Part shown: one piece after another, positions 24,306-32,971 of the stretch
Layout: every line of letters starts with the position of its first letter
Position numbering within the stretch: position 1 is the stretch's first letter
Source of the DNA: Flavobacterium cauense R2A-7
Lineage (GTDB): Bacteria > Bacteroidota > Bacteroidia > Flavobacteriales > Flavobacteriaceae
DNA: 64,000 nucleotides
NCBI RefSeq assembly: GCF_000498475.1
Contig: NZ_AVBI01000012.1
Span: forward strand, 248,001-312,000
Reading direction: 5' to 3'
Notes under the pieces: model-generated
Database searches by the model: none
The model's input: the letters and a program-made list of their open reading frames with translations, nothing else
What the model was told of the DNA's origin: nothing
Position numbers and translations under genes: made by a program

Positions 24306-26720
24306 ATGAAATTACTTTATAAATCGGTATTCTTCTTATTGTTAAGCAGTTCGCTGTTTGCACAGGAAAACCTGACGTATCAAAAGCCTTCCAAAGAAAT
24401 CCTGGCCTTAGCCGAATACGACAGAGCGCCATCGGTAACGATGGATACCAAAAAAGAATGGATGCTCTTGAGCTACCGAAATACGTATAAAAGTTTAGAC
24501 GATTTAAATCAGGAAGAGATGCGTTTGGGCGGCTTACGAATCAATCCGATTACAAATATTTCCAGTACGGTTACCTATATTAACAATCTGAAAGTACGCC
24601 GGATTAAAGACAAAAACGAACTTCAGGTTCAGGGTTTACCAAACAATCCTAAAATTGCCAACCTTTCCTGGTCGCCCGATGAAAAAAAAATAGCATTTAC
24701 CCACACCACAAATTCCGGAGTAGAACTTTGGGTTTTGGACCTTGCTTCGGCGAAAGCCACCAAACTAACTTCAGACAACCTGAATGCCAACATGGGCAAT
24801 CCGGTGAGCTGGTTCCGTGATGGAAAAACCATTCTGGTAAAAACACTGGTTCCAAACCGCGCCGCATTAATCGATTCTAAAAAAGATTTGCCAAACGGAC
24901 CGATAGTTTCCAACAGTGAAGGAAAAGTTTCCCAAAACAGAACTTACCAGGATTTGCTGAAAAACAAAACCGACGAACAAAATTTTGAAAATCTGGTAAC
25001 TTCCGAATTGTACAAAGTCGATTTAACCGGAAAAGCAGAATTGTTCAAAAAAGCCGATATGTATGCCGGAGAAAGTTTCTCGCCAGACGGGAATTACATT
25101 ATGATTTCGAAATTACAGAAGCCGTTTTCTTATATCGTTCCGTTAGGTCGTTTTCCGCAAAAAACTATCGTATACGACAAATCCGGAAACGAAATAAAAA
25201 CCGTAAACGAAGTACCGCTGAACGAAGTTATGCCAAAAGGTTTTATGGCGGTACGTCAGGGTAAAAGAAGCATGGGCTGGAGAAACGACGCACCGGCTAC
25301 ATTATATTACGCAGAAGCTTTAGATGGCGGCGACCCGGCTAACAAAGTGGAATTTAGAGATGAAGTTTTTCTTTGGAAAGCGCCTTTTGCTTCCGCTCCC
25401 GTTTCGTTGGTAAAAACACCGCAACGTTTTGGCGGTATTACTTGGGGCAATGACCAAATCGCCGTGGTTTACGACAGTTGGTACGACACCCGAAATACCA
25501 AAACCTATTTAATCAATCCGTCGAATCCGTCAGTAGCCCCAAAAGTGATTTCCGACAGAAATTCGCAGGACATTTACGCCGATCCCGGAAATTTTGAAAC
25601 CAAGAAAAATGATTTCGGCAGGTCGGTTTTAGCCATGGAAGGCGACAACGCTTACCTGATTGGAAACGGATTTACCAAAGAAGGTCAGTTTCCTTTTATT
25701 GATGAATTCAACACCAAAACTTTAAAGTCAAAACGCTTGTACCAGTCGGCTTTCAAAAACAAAAAAGAAGATATTTTATCGATTGAAGATTATAAAAAAG
25801 GAGACGTTTTGGTTCAGATTCAATCGCCAACCGAATTTCCGAATTACTACTTCCGAAATATTAAATCGAAAGACAAAATCACACCCATAACCGCCTTCAA
25901 AAACCCGTTTGAAAGCATTAAAAACGTGTACAAAGAAGTAATCAAATACAAACGCAAAGACGGCGTGGAATTATCGGGAACCCTATACCTTCCGGCCAAT
26001 TACGACCGTAAAGCCAAAAAAGAAAAACTTCCGTTATTAATCTGGGCCTATCCTACTGAATTTAAAGACAAGAATTCGGCCGGACAATCCAATCAAAATC
26101 CAAACGAATTTACGTTTCCTAACTACGGTTCGTTCGTATATTGGGTAACCAAGGGTTATGCCGTTTTGGACGATGCCTCGTTCCCTATTATCGGAGAAGG
26201 AAAAACAGAACCTAACGACACATTCATTTCGCAATTGGTCGCAAACGGAGAAGCGGCTATTGATGCCGTGGACAATTTAGGCTATATCAATCGTAAAAAA
26301 GTAGCGGTGGGCGGACATTCGTATGGTGCTTTTATGACCGCAAATTTACTGACCCATTCCAATTTATTTGCCTGCGGAATTGCACGTAGTGGTGCTTATA
26401 ACCGCACTTTGACGCCTTTCGGATTCCAAAGCGAACAACGCAATTATTGGGAAGTTCCTAATATCTACAACGGAATGTCGCCGTTTATGAACGCTGATAA
26501 AATGAAAACTCCTTTATTATTGGTGCACGGTGAAGCCGATAACAATCCAGGGACTTTCACTTTGCAGACAGAACGCTATTTTCAGGCCTTAAAAGGATTG
26601 GGCGCACCGGCAAGAATGGTGATTTTACCAAAAGAATCACATGGATATGTTGCTAAAGAAAATATTTTTCACCTGCTTTGGGAACAGGATCAGTTCTTGG
26701 AGAAATATTTGAAAAACTAA
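24306..26720 (+). CDS. S9 family (prolyl oligopeptidase-like) exported peptidase
   Basis: The 804-residue protein has a signal peptide (MKLLYKSVFFLLLSSSLFAQ), an N-terminal WD40/TolB-like beta-propeller (for example ANLSWSPDEKKIAF) and a C-terminal alpha/beta hydrolase. The catalytic triad is visible: Ser in GGHSYGAF (about 673), Asp in HGEADNN (about 740) and His in ESHGY (about 778). Such enzymes cleave short peptides in the periplasm and resemble glutamyl endopeptidases or acylaminoacyl peptidases of this phylum. It stands alone between a divergent ketosynthase gene and a strong terminator. Confidence 0.9.
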   Translation: MKLLYKSVFFLLLSSSLFAQENLTYQKPSKEILALAEYDRAPSVTMDTKKEWMLLSYRNTYKSLDDLNQEEMRLGGLRINPITNISSTVTYINNLKVRRIKDKNELQVQGLPNNPKIANLSWSPDEKKIAFTHTTNSGVELWVLDLASAKATKLTSDNLNANMGNPVSWFRDGKTILVKTLVPNRAALIDSKKDLPNGPIVSNSEGKVSQNRTYQDLLKNKTDEQNFENLVTSELYKVDLTGKAELFKKADMYAGESFSPDGNYIMISKLQKPFSYIVPLGRFPQKTIVYDKSGNEIKTVNEVPLNEVMPKGFMAVRQGKRSMGWRNDAPATLYYAEALDGGDPANKVEFRDEVFLWKAPFASAPVSLVKTPQRFGGITWGNDQIAVVYDSWYDTRNTKTYLINPSNPSVAPKVISDRNSQDIYADPGNFETKKNDFGRSVLAMEGDNAYLIGNGFTKEGQFPFIDEFNTKTLKSKRLYQSAFKNKKEDILSIEDYKKGDVLVQIQSPTEFPNYYFRNIKSKDKITPITAFKNPFESIKNVYKEVIKYKRKDGVELSGTLYLPANYDRKAKKEKLPLLIWAYPTEFKDKNSAGQSNQNPNEFTFPNYGSFVYWVTKGYAVLDDASFPIIGEGKTEPNDTFISQLVANGEAAIDAVDNLGYINRKKVAVGGHSYGAFMTANLLTHSNLFACGIARSGAYNRTLTPFGFQSEQRNYWEVPNIYNGMSPFMNADKMKTPLLLVHGEADNNPGTFTLQTERYFQALKGLGAPARMVILPKESHGYVAKENIFHLLWEQDQFLEKYLKN

Positions 26721-26724
26721 TGTA

Positions 26725-26760
26725 AAACAAAGCCCGAATATTTGAATTCGGGCTTTGTTT
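26725..26760. terminator. bidirectional terminator
   Basis: A 15-bp perfect stem, AAACAAAGCCCGAAT and its complement, with a 6-base loop. It lies between the convergent S9 peptidase and the 127-residue protein gene. Confidence 0.9.
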
Positions 26761-27144
26761 TTATAAACGTTTCTTTAAATTTTGCATTTTCAAATCGCGT
26801 TCCATAGAAAAAACCGCGGTTTGTTTGTTGATGTAATCGTAAATTTTCAGTGCTTTTTCAGCAAATCCGTTCTTATTTGATTTCACAAGAATATCGGCAA
26901 ATAGTTCAAGATTTTCCGGACTGAAACACTCATTTTTCAGCAAAAAATCAATAATTTCATCGGTAGAAATCGCTTCAATCGTTTTTAAATCGAAACCCAA
27001 TTCTTCCTGCAATTTCTGGTTGAATACTGAATCGGTTGCACCAGAATCATCATGAGCATTATCATTTGTAATTTTCTCAAGCATCCGCCGAAGAAAAAAA
27101 CCAAGCTGGTTGATCTGCTTCGTCAATAAATCTTCTTTTGCCAT
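26761..27144 (-). CDS. hypothetical cytosolic helical protein linked to an ABC ATPase
   Basis: This 127-residue protein is not recognised. It has no signal peptide or TM segment. It looks entirely alpha-helical (LTKQINQLGFFLRRMLEKI at the start; later repeat-like helices LELFADILVKS and AEKALKIYDYI) and could be a small TPR-like adaptor. It begins one base after the stop of the ABC ATPase gene, so the two are co-translated and probably functionally linked. Confidence 0.7.
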   Translation of the reverse strand: MAKEDLLTKQINQLGFFLRRMLEKITNDNAHDDSGATDSVFNQKLQEELGFDLKTIEAISTDEIIDFLLKNECFSPENLELFADILVKSNKNGFAEKALKIYDYINKQTAVFSMERDLKMQNLKKRL

Positions 27145-27145
27145 A

Positions 27146-28093
27146 TTAACTGATCATTAAAGTTACTTCGGAATTCGTTTCCAACTCCGAATCGTTTTCG
27201 AAGAAAATCACTTTTCGGTCAAAAACCGCTTTCACCAGGTAATGACTTCCTTTAAAATAACATTGTTTTACAACGACTCTCAGCATTCCGTTTTCGACCA
27301 CTTTTAATTGGTGCGGATACAGTAGAAGTGTTTCATCTTCGCCTTCGGTAAAAACAATTTGCGACAACAGCAACTCATTCACTTCCCCGAAAAGAGAAGC
27401 AACATATTTGTCTTTCGGATTATTATATACGGCCATCGAAATGCCTTTATCAACCATTTCGCCTTTACGTAAAACAATGGTTTCATCAGAAAAAGAAAGC
27501 GCATCCACACTGTCGTGCGTGGCAATAATAACAGTTATCCCTTTGGCTTTCAGATAAGCGAATAAATTTCGGCGAAGGGCATTTTTCCGGAAATTATCAA
27601 TATGACTGAACGGTTCGTCCAACAATAAAACCTCAGGTTCCAAGGCTAAAACTCTTGCTAAAGCCACGCGCTGTTGCTGTCCTCCGCTCAAAAACTTGGC
27701 TTTCACATCAGCAAATTCAGTCATTTCCACAATTTCGAGTAATTCCTGAATGCGTTGTTTTTTTTCTTCGGGATAAAAATTCGACAAAAACTTCCCAACG
27801 TTTTCCGCTACGGTTACATAAGGCATCAAATCGAAATCCTGCGCCAAATATTTCATAAACGGCATTCCGGGCACCAAATTAAATTTTGGTCCGGTCACTT
27901 CGGTATCCTTCCAGAAAATCTGACCTTCATCCAAATCAAATAATCCGTAAATCAACTTGAGCAGTGTGCTCTTTCCGCAACCGCTTTCGCCTAAAACAGC
28001 AATATTTTTTCCTTTAACAACGGAAAAATCAATGTTGTGAATAATTCTTTTTTCTGTATATCCGAATGAAATTGTTTTAACCTGTAGCATCAT
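27146..28093 (-). CDS. ABC transporter ATP-binding protein
   Basis: The 315-residue protein has a complete ABC ATPase: Walker A GESGCGKST, signature LSGGQQQRVALARV, Walker B VLLLDEPFSHID and the switch His in IIATHDS. After about residue 230 a C-terminal extension of about 80 residues (YPHQLKVVENG and beyond) resembles the regulatory TOBE-like region of importers such as PotA or FbpC. No permease or binding protein is adjacent, so partners must be encoded elsewhere or it acts otherwise. The first two codons are both Met. Confidence 0.88.
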   Translation of the reverse strand: MMLQVKTISFGYTEKRIIHNIDFSVVKGKNIAVLGESGCGKSTLLKLIYGLFDLDEGQIFWKDTEVTGPKFNLVPGMPFMKYLAQDFDLMPYVTVAENVGKFLSNFYPEEKKQRIQELLEIVEMTEFADVKAKFLSGGQQQRVALARVLALEPEVLLLDEPFSHIDNFRKNALRRNLFAYLKAKGITVIIATHDSVDALSFSDETIVLRKGEMVDKGISMAVYNNPKDKYVASLFGEVNELLLSQIVFTEGEDETLLLYPHQLKVVENGMLRVVVKQCYFKGSHYLVKAVFDRKVIFFENDSELETNSEVTLMIS

Positions 28094-28109
28094 TATAAAA
28101 TAGAGTGTG

Positions 28110-28117
28110 CAAATTTA
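28110..28117 (-). promoter_or_regulatory. putative -7 box of the ABC ATPase operon
   Basis: Minus-strand TAAATTTG fits TAnnTTTG and lies 16 bases before the first Met codon. Confidence 0.4.
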
Positions 28118-28215
28118 ATGGCTATTAATTTTAATACGTCTTTTTTTTAAATCTAAATTCATCAATATTTGAAAGTTTATGTCTAATATTGCAGAAATTA
28201 TAACCTACTATTTGC

Positions 28216-28845
28216 ATGAGTTTTTCAGTTAAAAATTTGACGTTCATCTTATTACTTTTTACTTCGCTATCATTTGGACAAAGAGTTTACAATAACTTTT
28301 CCATTGACGCGAGTTATGGTATATCAGGAGTAAAAGATCCTGGATTGAGTGATTTCTCGCATCTTGATTTCGGAGGAAGATATATGTTTGGGGACACTTG
28401 GGGTATAAAACTTGATTACGGAATGGATAAATTCAGAACACAGAAAACACCTGTCGAAAAAGGTATTGATGTGTCCCGAATTTCTATTCAGGCTGCTTGT
28501 AATCTAACCAATCTTATTGATACCCGAAGTTATTTTTACAGTAGGACTTTTAATCTTTTGAGTCATGCGGGTGTTGGATATTCCATGCAAAAATCCGTAA
28601 CAATTCCTCAAGGCGGAACGGATGAAATCGGGCATATTATTTTTGGTGTTAATCCACAGTTCTCAATTACCGATAATTTAGCAGTCGGACTGGATGCAAC
28701 AGGAATTGTTCACCTTTCACAACACTATTGGTTTGATGGTAATTACACTTACACCAGTCCGGAATTTAAAGGATCACCAAATGCCACTTCTACTTTTATT
28801 TACAATTTTACAGTTGGACTTTCCTATACTTTTGGAGAACCATAA
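28216..28845 (+). CDS. outer-membrane beta-barrel protein
   Basis: The 209-residue protein has a signal peptide (cleavage after SLSFGQ) and then alternating aromatic strands (IDASYGISGV, LDFGGRYMFGD, WGIKLDYGMDKF) ending with FTVGLSYTFGEP, a typical OmpA/OmpX-like barrel with a final aromatic strand. Longer flavobacterial relatives often carry a peptidoglycan-binding OmpA domain after the barrel. Here the gene stops at the barrel, with two consecutive stops. An OmpA-domain lipoprotein is encoded convergently just downstream. Confidence 0.82.
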   Translation: MSFSVKNLTFILLLFTSLSFGQRVYNNFSIDASYGISGVKDPGLSDFSHLDFGGRYMFGDTWGIKLDYGMDKFRTQKTPVEKGIDVSRISIQAACNLTNLIDTRSYFYSRTFNLLSHAGVGYSMQKSVTIPQGGTDEIGHIIFGVNPQFSITDNLAVGLDATGIVHLSQHYWFDGNYTYTSPEFKGSPNATSTFIYNFTVGLSYTFGEP

Positions 28846-28861
28846 TAAACATACAGATAAT

Positions 28862-28893
28862 AAAAAATCCCGGAAGTAACCGGGATTTTTTAT
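28862..28893. terminator. bidirectional terminator
   Basis: AAAAATCCCGG / CCGGGATTTTT stem with a 6-base loop between convergent outer-membrane protein genes. Confidence 0.88.
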
Positions 28894-28910
28894 TTTATAC
28901 CATTAACAGT

Positions 28911-29606
28911 TTAATTACCTGCTTCTTTTTTAGCGTCCTGAACCATTTTTTCATTAGCTGTAATGGCAAATTCCACACGTCGGTTTTTACTTCTTCCTGC
29001 ATCAGTTTCATTGTCGGCTACAGGATCCGCTTCGCCCATTCCAACCGTTTTAAAACGGGAAGCCACCAAACCTTTGCTGGCAAGATAATTTTTTACGGCT
29101 GCCGAACGTTGTTCAGACAAACTCAAATTGTATTCATCCGAACCTTTGCTGTCGGTATACCCAAAAATCTGGATGTTGGTATCCGGATATTCTTTGAAAA
29201 CAGGAACCAGTTTATCCAAATTCTGTTTTGCTGTAGCCGTTAGGTTTGATTTATTAAAATCGAAATTCACTGAATTCTCACCCAATACCAAATGAATCCC
29301 TTCCCCTACGCGCTGTACTTCAACTCCGGGCAAAGCTTCCTTGATTTCACGGGCTTGTTTGTCCATTTTATTTCCAATCAAACCTCCGGCAACACCGCCT
29401 ACAACACCGCCAATTACAGCACCCAAAGCAGTATTACCACCTTTACCGATATTATTCCCTAAAATACCGCCAATAACAGCACCTCCTACTGCACCAATTG
29501 CGGCACCACGTTGCGTTTTATTGGTATTTTTTGCAGCCTCACAGCTTCCTAAAAGGGAACTTAAAGCTACAGCACCCACCAATACATATATTTTTACCTT
29601 TTTCAT
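28911..29606 (-). CDS. OmpA family lipoprotein with glycine-zipper segment
   Basis: The 231-residue protein has a lipobox (ALSSLLGSCEAAKN), then a Gly-zipper region (GGAVIGGILGNNIG and GGVVGGVAGGLIG, about 35-80) and a C-terminal OmpA domain (about 105-220) with NFDFNKSNL, IFGYTDSKGSDEYN, LSLSEQRSAAVK and the ligand-binding NRRVEFAI. It should tie the outer membrane to peptidoglycan, like YiaD. It lies 22 bases after the lipocalin-like gene on the same strand, an arrangement common in flavobacteria. Confidence 0.92.
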   Translation of the reverse strand: MKKVKIYVLVGAVALSSLLGSCEAAKNTNKTQRGAAIGAVGGAVIGGILGNNIGKGGNTALGAVIGGVVGGVAGGLIGNKMDKQAREIKEALPGVEVQRVGEGIHLVLGENSVNFDFNKSNLTATAKQNLDKLVPVFKEYPDTNIQIFGYTDSKGSDEYNLSLSEQRSAAVKNYLASKGLVASRFKTVGMGEADPVADNETDAGRSKNRRVEFAITANEKMVQDAKKEAGN

Positions 29607-29628
29607 ATTGCCTTATTTATTAATTTAT

Positions 29629-30096
29629 TTAATTTACTTTTTGAAACTGATAAACTACTTCAGCCGTATTTCCGCCAACATTGGCTTTATCAATCAACTG
29701 AAAAGATGTCCCGGTTTGATTGGCCACTCTTAAAACATAACCACCCGTAACTCTTTTAGCTTTTTCACCGTTCAAAAATTTAATGACCATATTTCCCTCC
29801 TTATTGATAAACCATGTAATGTCGGAGGAAAATGCGGCACAATTCGATTTCGTTAAGGCCATTTGCCCCTTATTATTATTGGAAACGAATTTCCATGTAC
29901 TCCCAACAAAACATTTCGAATCGGCGATATCGAATGAAGTAACTTTTATGTATTCAGAACCCGGATAAGAAACCGAGGCAATTTCCCAATTTCCTTTCAC
30001 CGCAACTTCTGATTTCATGTCCAGCTTTGTTGCCTGACTTGACTTACAGCCAAGAGCAAAAACGGACAACAACAATAAAACAATGCTTTTTTTCAT
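29629..30096 (-). CDS. lipocalin-like lipoprotein
   Basis: The frame extends to 30141, but a -7 promoter box at 30120-30127 and the lipoprotein signal MKKSIVLLLLSVFALGC favour a start at 30096 (155 residues). The mature part has the lipocalin-like GNWEIASVSYPG start and beta strands to VVYQFQKVN, with SKCFVGSTWKFVSNNNKG in the middle. It is probably an outer-membrane lipoprotein binding a hydrophobic ligand. It is co-transcribed with the OmpA-type lipoprotein downstream. Confidence 0.8.
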   Translation of the reverse strand: MKKSIVLLLLSVFALGCKSSQATKLDMKSEVAVKGNWEIASVSYPGSEYIKVTSFDIADSKCFVGSTWKFVSNNNKGQMALTKSNCAAFSSDITWFINKEGNMVIKFLNGEKAKRVTGGYVLRVANQTGTSFQLIDKANVGGNTAEVVYQFQKVN

Positions 30097-30119
30097 AGAA
30101 ATAAATTTAGTTACTGATA

Positions 30120-30127
30120 CAAATGTA
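30120..30127 (-). promoter_or_regulatory. -7 box deciding the lipocalin-like gene start
   Basis: Minus-strand TACATTTG lies 23 bases before the Met that begins the lipoprotein signal. It also lies downstream of the first in-frame Met at 30141, which would then be untranscribed. Confidence 0.45.
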
Positions 30128-30184
30128 CTCTCAAAATTCAAGAAGGACTAATTTACAAATTAATTTTTTGTAAACCTATTGCTA

Positions 30185-30225
30185 CGTCATTTTGTCATAT
30201 TTTTCAAATTGGTACTGATTTTGAC
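30185..30225 (+). promoter_or_regulatory. possible heat-shock control region of htpG
   Basis: Upstream of htpG are a direct repeat GTCATTTT/GTCATATT and an element TTGGTACTGATTTTGAC (30209-30225), 40 bases before the ATG. No TAnnTTTG housekeeping box is seen, so a different promoter type is possible. The assignment is tentative. Confidence 0.25.
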
Positions 30226-30264
30226 TATTGGAAAAACATCAACATTAATTTAAAACTCAAAAAT

Positions 30265-32145
30265 ATGACAACAGGAAAAATTAACGTTTCGGTAGAGAAC
30301 ATCTTTCCCTTAATTAAAAAATTCTTGTACAGCGATCACGAAATTTTCCTTCGTGAATTGGTTTCCAATGCTACCGACGCCACTCTGAAATTAAAACACC
30401 TTACCAGTATTGGTGAAGCAAAAGTGGAATACGGTAACCCGATAATCGAAGTAAAAATCGACAAGGAAGGCAAAAAACTGCACATCATAGACCAAGGTTT
30501 GGGAATGACAGCCGATGAAGTTGAAAAATACATCAATCAGGTCGCTTTTTCAGGTGCCGAAGAATTCTTGGAAAAATACAAAGACTCAGCGAAAGACAGT
30601 GGCATCATCGGACATTTTGGTTTGGGCTTTTATTCTGCTTTTATGGTGGCTGAAAAAGTCGAAATCATCACCAAATCTTATAAAGACGAGCCGGCAGCGC
30701 ACTGGACGTGTGACGGTAGTCCGGAATTCACTTTAGTTCCGTCTGACAAAACCGAACGCGGAACCGAAATCATCCTGCACATTGCCGAAGATTCGCTTGA
30801 ATTCTTAGAAGATTTCAAAATCCGTGAACTGCTAACCAAATACAACAAATTCATGCCGGTGCCGATTAAATTCGGAACCCGTAAAGAGAAAAAAGCGTTT
30901 GGCGTAGGCGAAGATGAAAAAATGGAAGAAATTGAGGTGGACAACATCATCAACAATCCAACGCCGGCCTGGACCAAACAACCTTCAGAATTAAACGACG
31001 ACGATTATAAAAATTTCTACCGTGAATTGTATCCGATGCAGTTTGAGGAGCCATTATTCAACATCCATTTAAATGTTGATTATCCGTTCAACCTGACCGG
31101 AATTTTGTATTTCCCGAAAATGTCGGCCGATTTACAGATTCAGAAAGACAAAATCCAACTGTATCAAAATCAAGTTTTTGTGACCGATAATGTGGAAGGC
31201 ATCGTACCGGAATTCCTTACCATGCTGAAAGGAGTTATCGATTCTCCGGATATTCCGTTAAACGTATCGCGTTCGTATTTACAGGCGGATGGTGCCGTGA
31301 AAAAAATCTCGAATTACATCACTCGCAAGGTGGCCGACAAACTAAAATCGCTATTCACCGAAAACCGAGAAGATTTCGAACAAAAATGGAACGATATCAA
31401 AATCGTTTTGGAATACGGAATGTTATCGGAACCGAAATTCTACGAAAAAGCAGGAGCGTTTACCTTATATCCAACCGTAAACAAGAAATATTTTACGCTG
31501 GATGAACTGACAGAAACCATTAAAGACCAGCAAACCGACAAAGACGGAAAATTAGTAATCTTGTATGCTTCCGACAATGATGCACAACACAGTTATGTGG
31601 AAGCAGCTGAAGCCAAAGGATATGAAGTTTTGTTATTGGACTCGCCAATCGTATCGCATCTGATTCAGAAATTGGAAGCCGACAACGAAAACCTGATGTT
31701 TGTTCGCGTAGATTCGGACCATATCGACAATTTAATTAAGAAAGAAGACAACCAGATTTCGAAATTATCCGATGATGAAAAAGAAACGCTAAAAACCACT
31801 TTGGAAGGCATTGTTCCGACAACTACTTACACGGTACAATTGGAAGCCATGGACAGCAAAGCCGCACCATTCCTGATTACACAACCGGAATTCATGCGCA
31901 GAATGAAAGAAATGAGCAAAACCGGCGGTGGCGGAATGTTCGGTATGGGCAATTTCCCGGAAATGTACAATCTGGTAGTAAACACCAATTCGGATTTGGC
32001 AACATCTATTCTTAACGAAAAAGACAAAAACGCTCAGGAAAGTTTGGTAAAACAAGCTTTAGACTTAGCAAAATTATCGCAAGGTTTACTGAAAGGCGAA
32101 GATTTGACCGCTTTTGTAAAACGTAGTTTTGAGTTGATTAAATAA
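30265..32145 (+). CDS. htpG: molecular chaperone HtpG (Hsp90)
   Basis: This 626-residue cytosolic ATP-dependent chaperone assists folding of client proteins under stress. The N-terminal GHKL ATPase shows RELVSNATDA (with the Mg-binding Asn), DQGLGM and GHFGLGFYS. The middle domain includes NVSRSYLQ, with the ATP-contacting Arg. The C-terminal dimerisation domain ends LTAFVKRSFELIK. The protein is full length. It starts at MTTGKINVSVENIFPL, the usual flavobacterial start. A strong bidirectional terminator follows. Confidence 0.97.
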   Translation: MTTGKINVSVENIFPLIKKFLYSDHEIFLRELVSNATDATLKLKHLTSIGEAKVEYGNPIIEVKIDKEGKKLHIIDQGLGMTADEVEKYINQVAFSGAEEFLEKYKDSAKDSGIIGHFGLGFYSAFMVAEKVEIITKSYKDEPAAHWTCDGSPEFTLVPSDKTERGTEIILHIAEDSLEFLEDFKIRELLTKYNKFMPVPIKFGTRKEKKAFGVGEDEKMEEIEVDNIINNPTPAWTKQPSELNDDDYKNFYRELYPMQFEEPLFNIHLNVDYPFNLTGILYFPKMSADLQIQKDKIQLYQNQVFVTDNVEGIVPEFLTMLKGVIDSPDIPLNVSRSYLQADGAVKKISNYITRKVADKLKSLFTENREDFEQKWNDIKIVLEYGMLSEPKFYEKAGAFTLYPTVNKKYFTLDELTETIKDQQTDKDGKLVILYASDNDAQHSYVEAAEAKGYEVLLLDSPIVSHLIQKLEADNENLMFVRVDSDHIDNLIKKEDNQISKLSDDEKETLKTTLEGIVPTTTYTVQLEAMDSKAAPFLITQPEFMRRMKEMSKTGGGGMFGMGNFPEMYNLVVNTNSDLATSILNEKDKNAQESLVKQALDLAKLSQGLLKGEDLTAFVKRSFELIK

Positions 32146-32172
32146 CAACGATTTATTAACTCTCATCATAGT

Positions 32173-32207
32173 AAAAACCTGTAAACGCAAATTTACAGGT
32201 TTTTTTA
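32173..32207. terminator. bidirectional terminator
   Basis: AAAAACCTGTAAA / TTTACAGGTTTTT stem with a short loop. Its right end overlaps the stop of the convergent L,D-transpeptidase-like gene. Confidence 0.9.
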
Positions 32208-32792
32208 TTCAATAATCCAAAGCAAAACCGGCTTCCCGCTTGCCTGCAGTTTTTCATCGAGTTTTTTCATGAAAGCATCGGAAACTGCCGGACAGCCCCA
32301 ACTGAGCGGACTGTAATTCGGAAATATTTCTTTATCCGAAACTTTCCCCCAGGAATGCAAAACAACGACTCTTTCTTCTGCATTTTTGTTGGAAGCCTCT
32401 AAACCCTTCAGCCAATATTTTACGTTAATTCCCCACGAACTGTAATCCCGTTTCCCGATTTTGTATTTCCCTTTCATCGAACAATGACTGTCTACTTTAG
32501 TATTGAATTTTGCTTTACTGTATTTGGTCAGATTCGTTTGAAAATGATCGCAGGCGCCATGCGTTACCAGATTTTTATCTACAATTTCAGAAGAACGGAA
32601 ATCGTAAACATAAAAACGGTTATTCCCGGAATGAACGCTAAGATCCACCAAAAAATAATAGTCTTCGTTAAAATTATGGTTCTTGCAATATTTTTTGGCT
32701 TCCGCATGATAATCGGAATATTTAGCTTTTTCATTGTTGGTGTTATTACAGCAAACGAAAGAAAGCAAAAGCAGAAGAAAGGTTCTTTTCAT
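32205..32792 (-). CDS. L,D-transpeptidase-like (YkuD_2 type) lipoprotein
   Basis: The 195-residue protein has a short signal peptide with a Cys pair (LLLLSFVCCNN), probably a lipobox. The catalytic region matches murein L,D-transpeptidase catalytic-domain proteins: His in VVLHSWG and the nucleophile Cys167 in LSWGCPAVSD. These enzymes, or their non-canonical relatives, act on peptidoglycan cross-links in the periplasm. The protein is compact, lacking a LysM or other binding domain. It is monocistronic and convergent with htpG. Confidence 0.82.
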   Translation of the reverse strand: MKRTFLLLLLSFVCCNNTNNEKAKYSDYHAEAKKYCKNHNFNEDYYFLVDLSVHSGNNRFYVYDFRSSEIVDKNLVTHGACDHFQTNLTKYSKAKFNTKVDSHCSMKGKYKIGKRDYSSWGINVKYWLKGLEASNKNAEERVVVLHSWGKVSDKEIFPNYSPLSWGCPAVSDAFMKKLDEKLQASGKPVLLWIIE

Positions 32793-32941
32793 AAAACATT
32801 AAAAGTTTAGCACTCCTTTCAAAACACAACTATTTTTATTTTAGTATAGTTCCGCTGAAATAATTCCACTTCACTAATGTATCTCACAAATCAAAAACCA
32901 CAACTTTGTGTCAACAAACAGCATAATTGAAACAAAACGCT

Positions 32942-32949
32942 TATCTTTG
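32942..32949 (+). promoter_or_regulatory. -7 box deciding the EamA gene start
   Basis: TATCTTTG fits TAnnTTTG and lies 22 bases before ATG 32972. The alternative start at 32927 lies upstream of it and would not be transcribed from this promoter. Confidence 0.5.
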
Positions 32950-32971
32950 CCGGCTTTTTAAAATTGAAAAT

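Noticed and set aside
30097..30141. Upstream start of the lipocalin-like gene
   Set aside because: It would place 15 residues before the lipoprotein signal, and a -7 promoter box lies inside this stretch.
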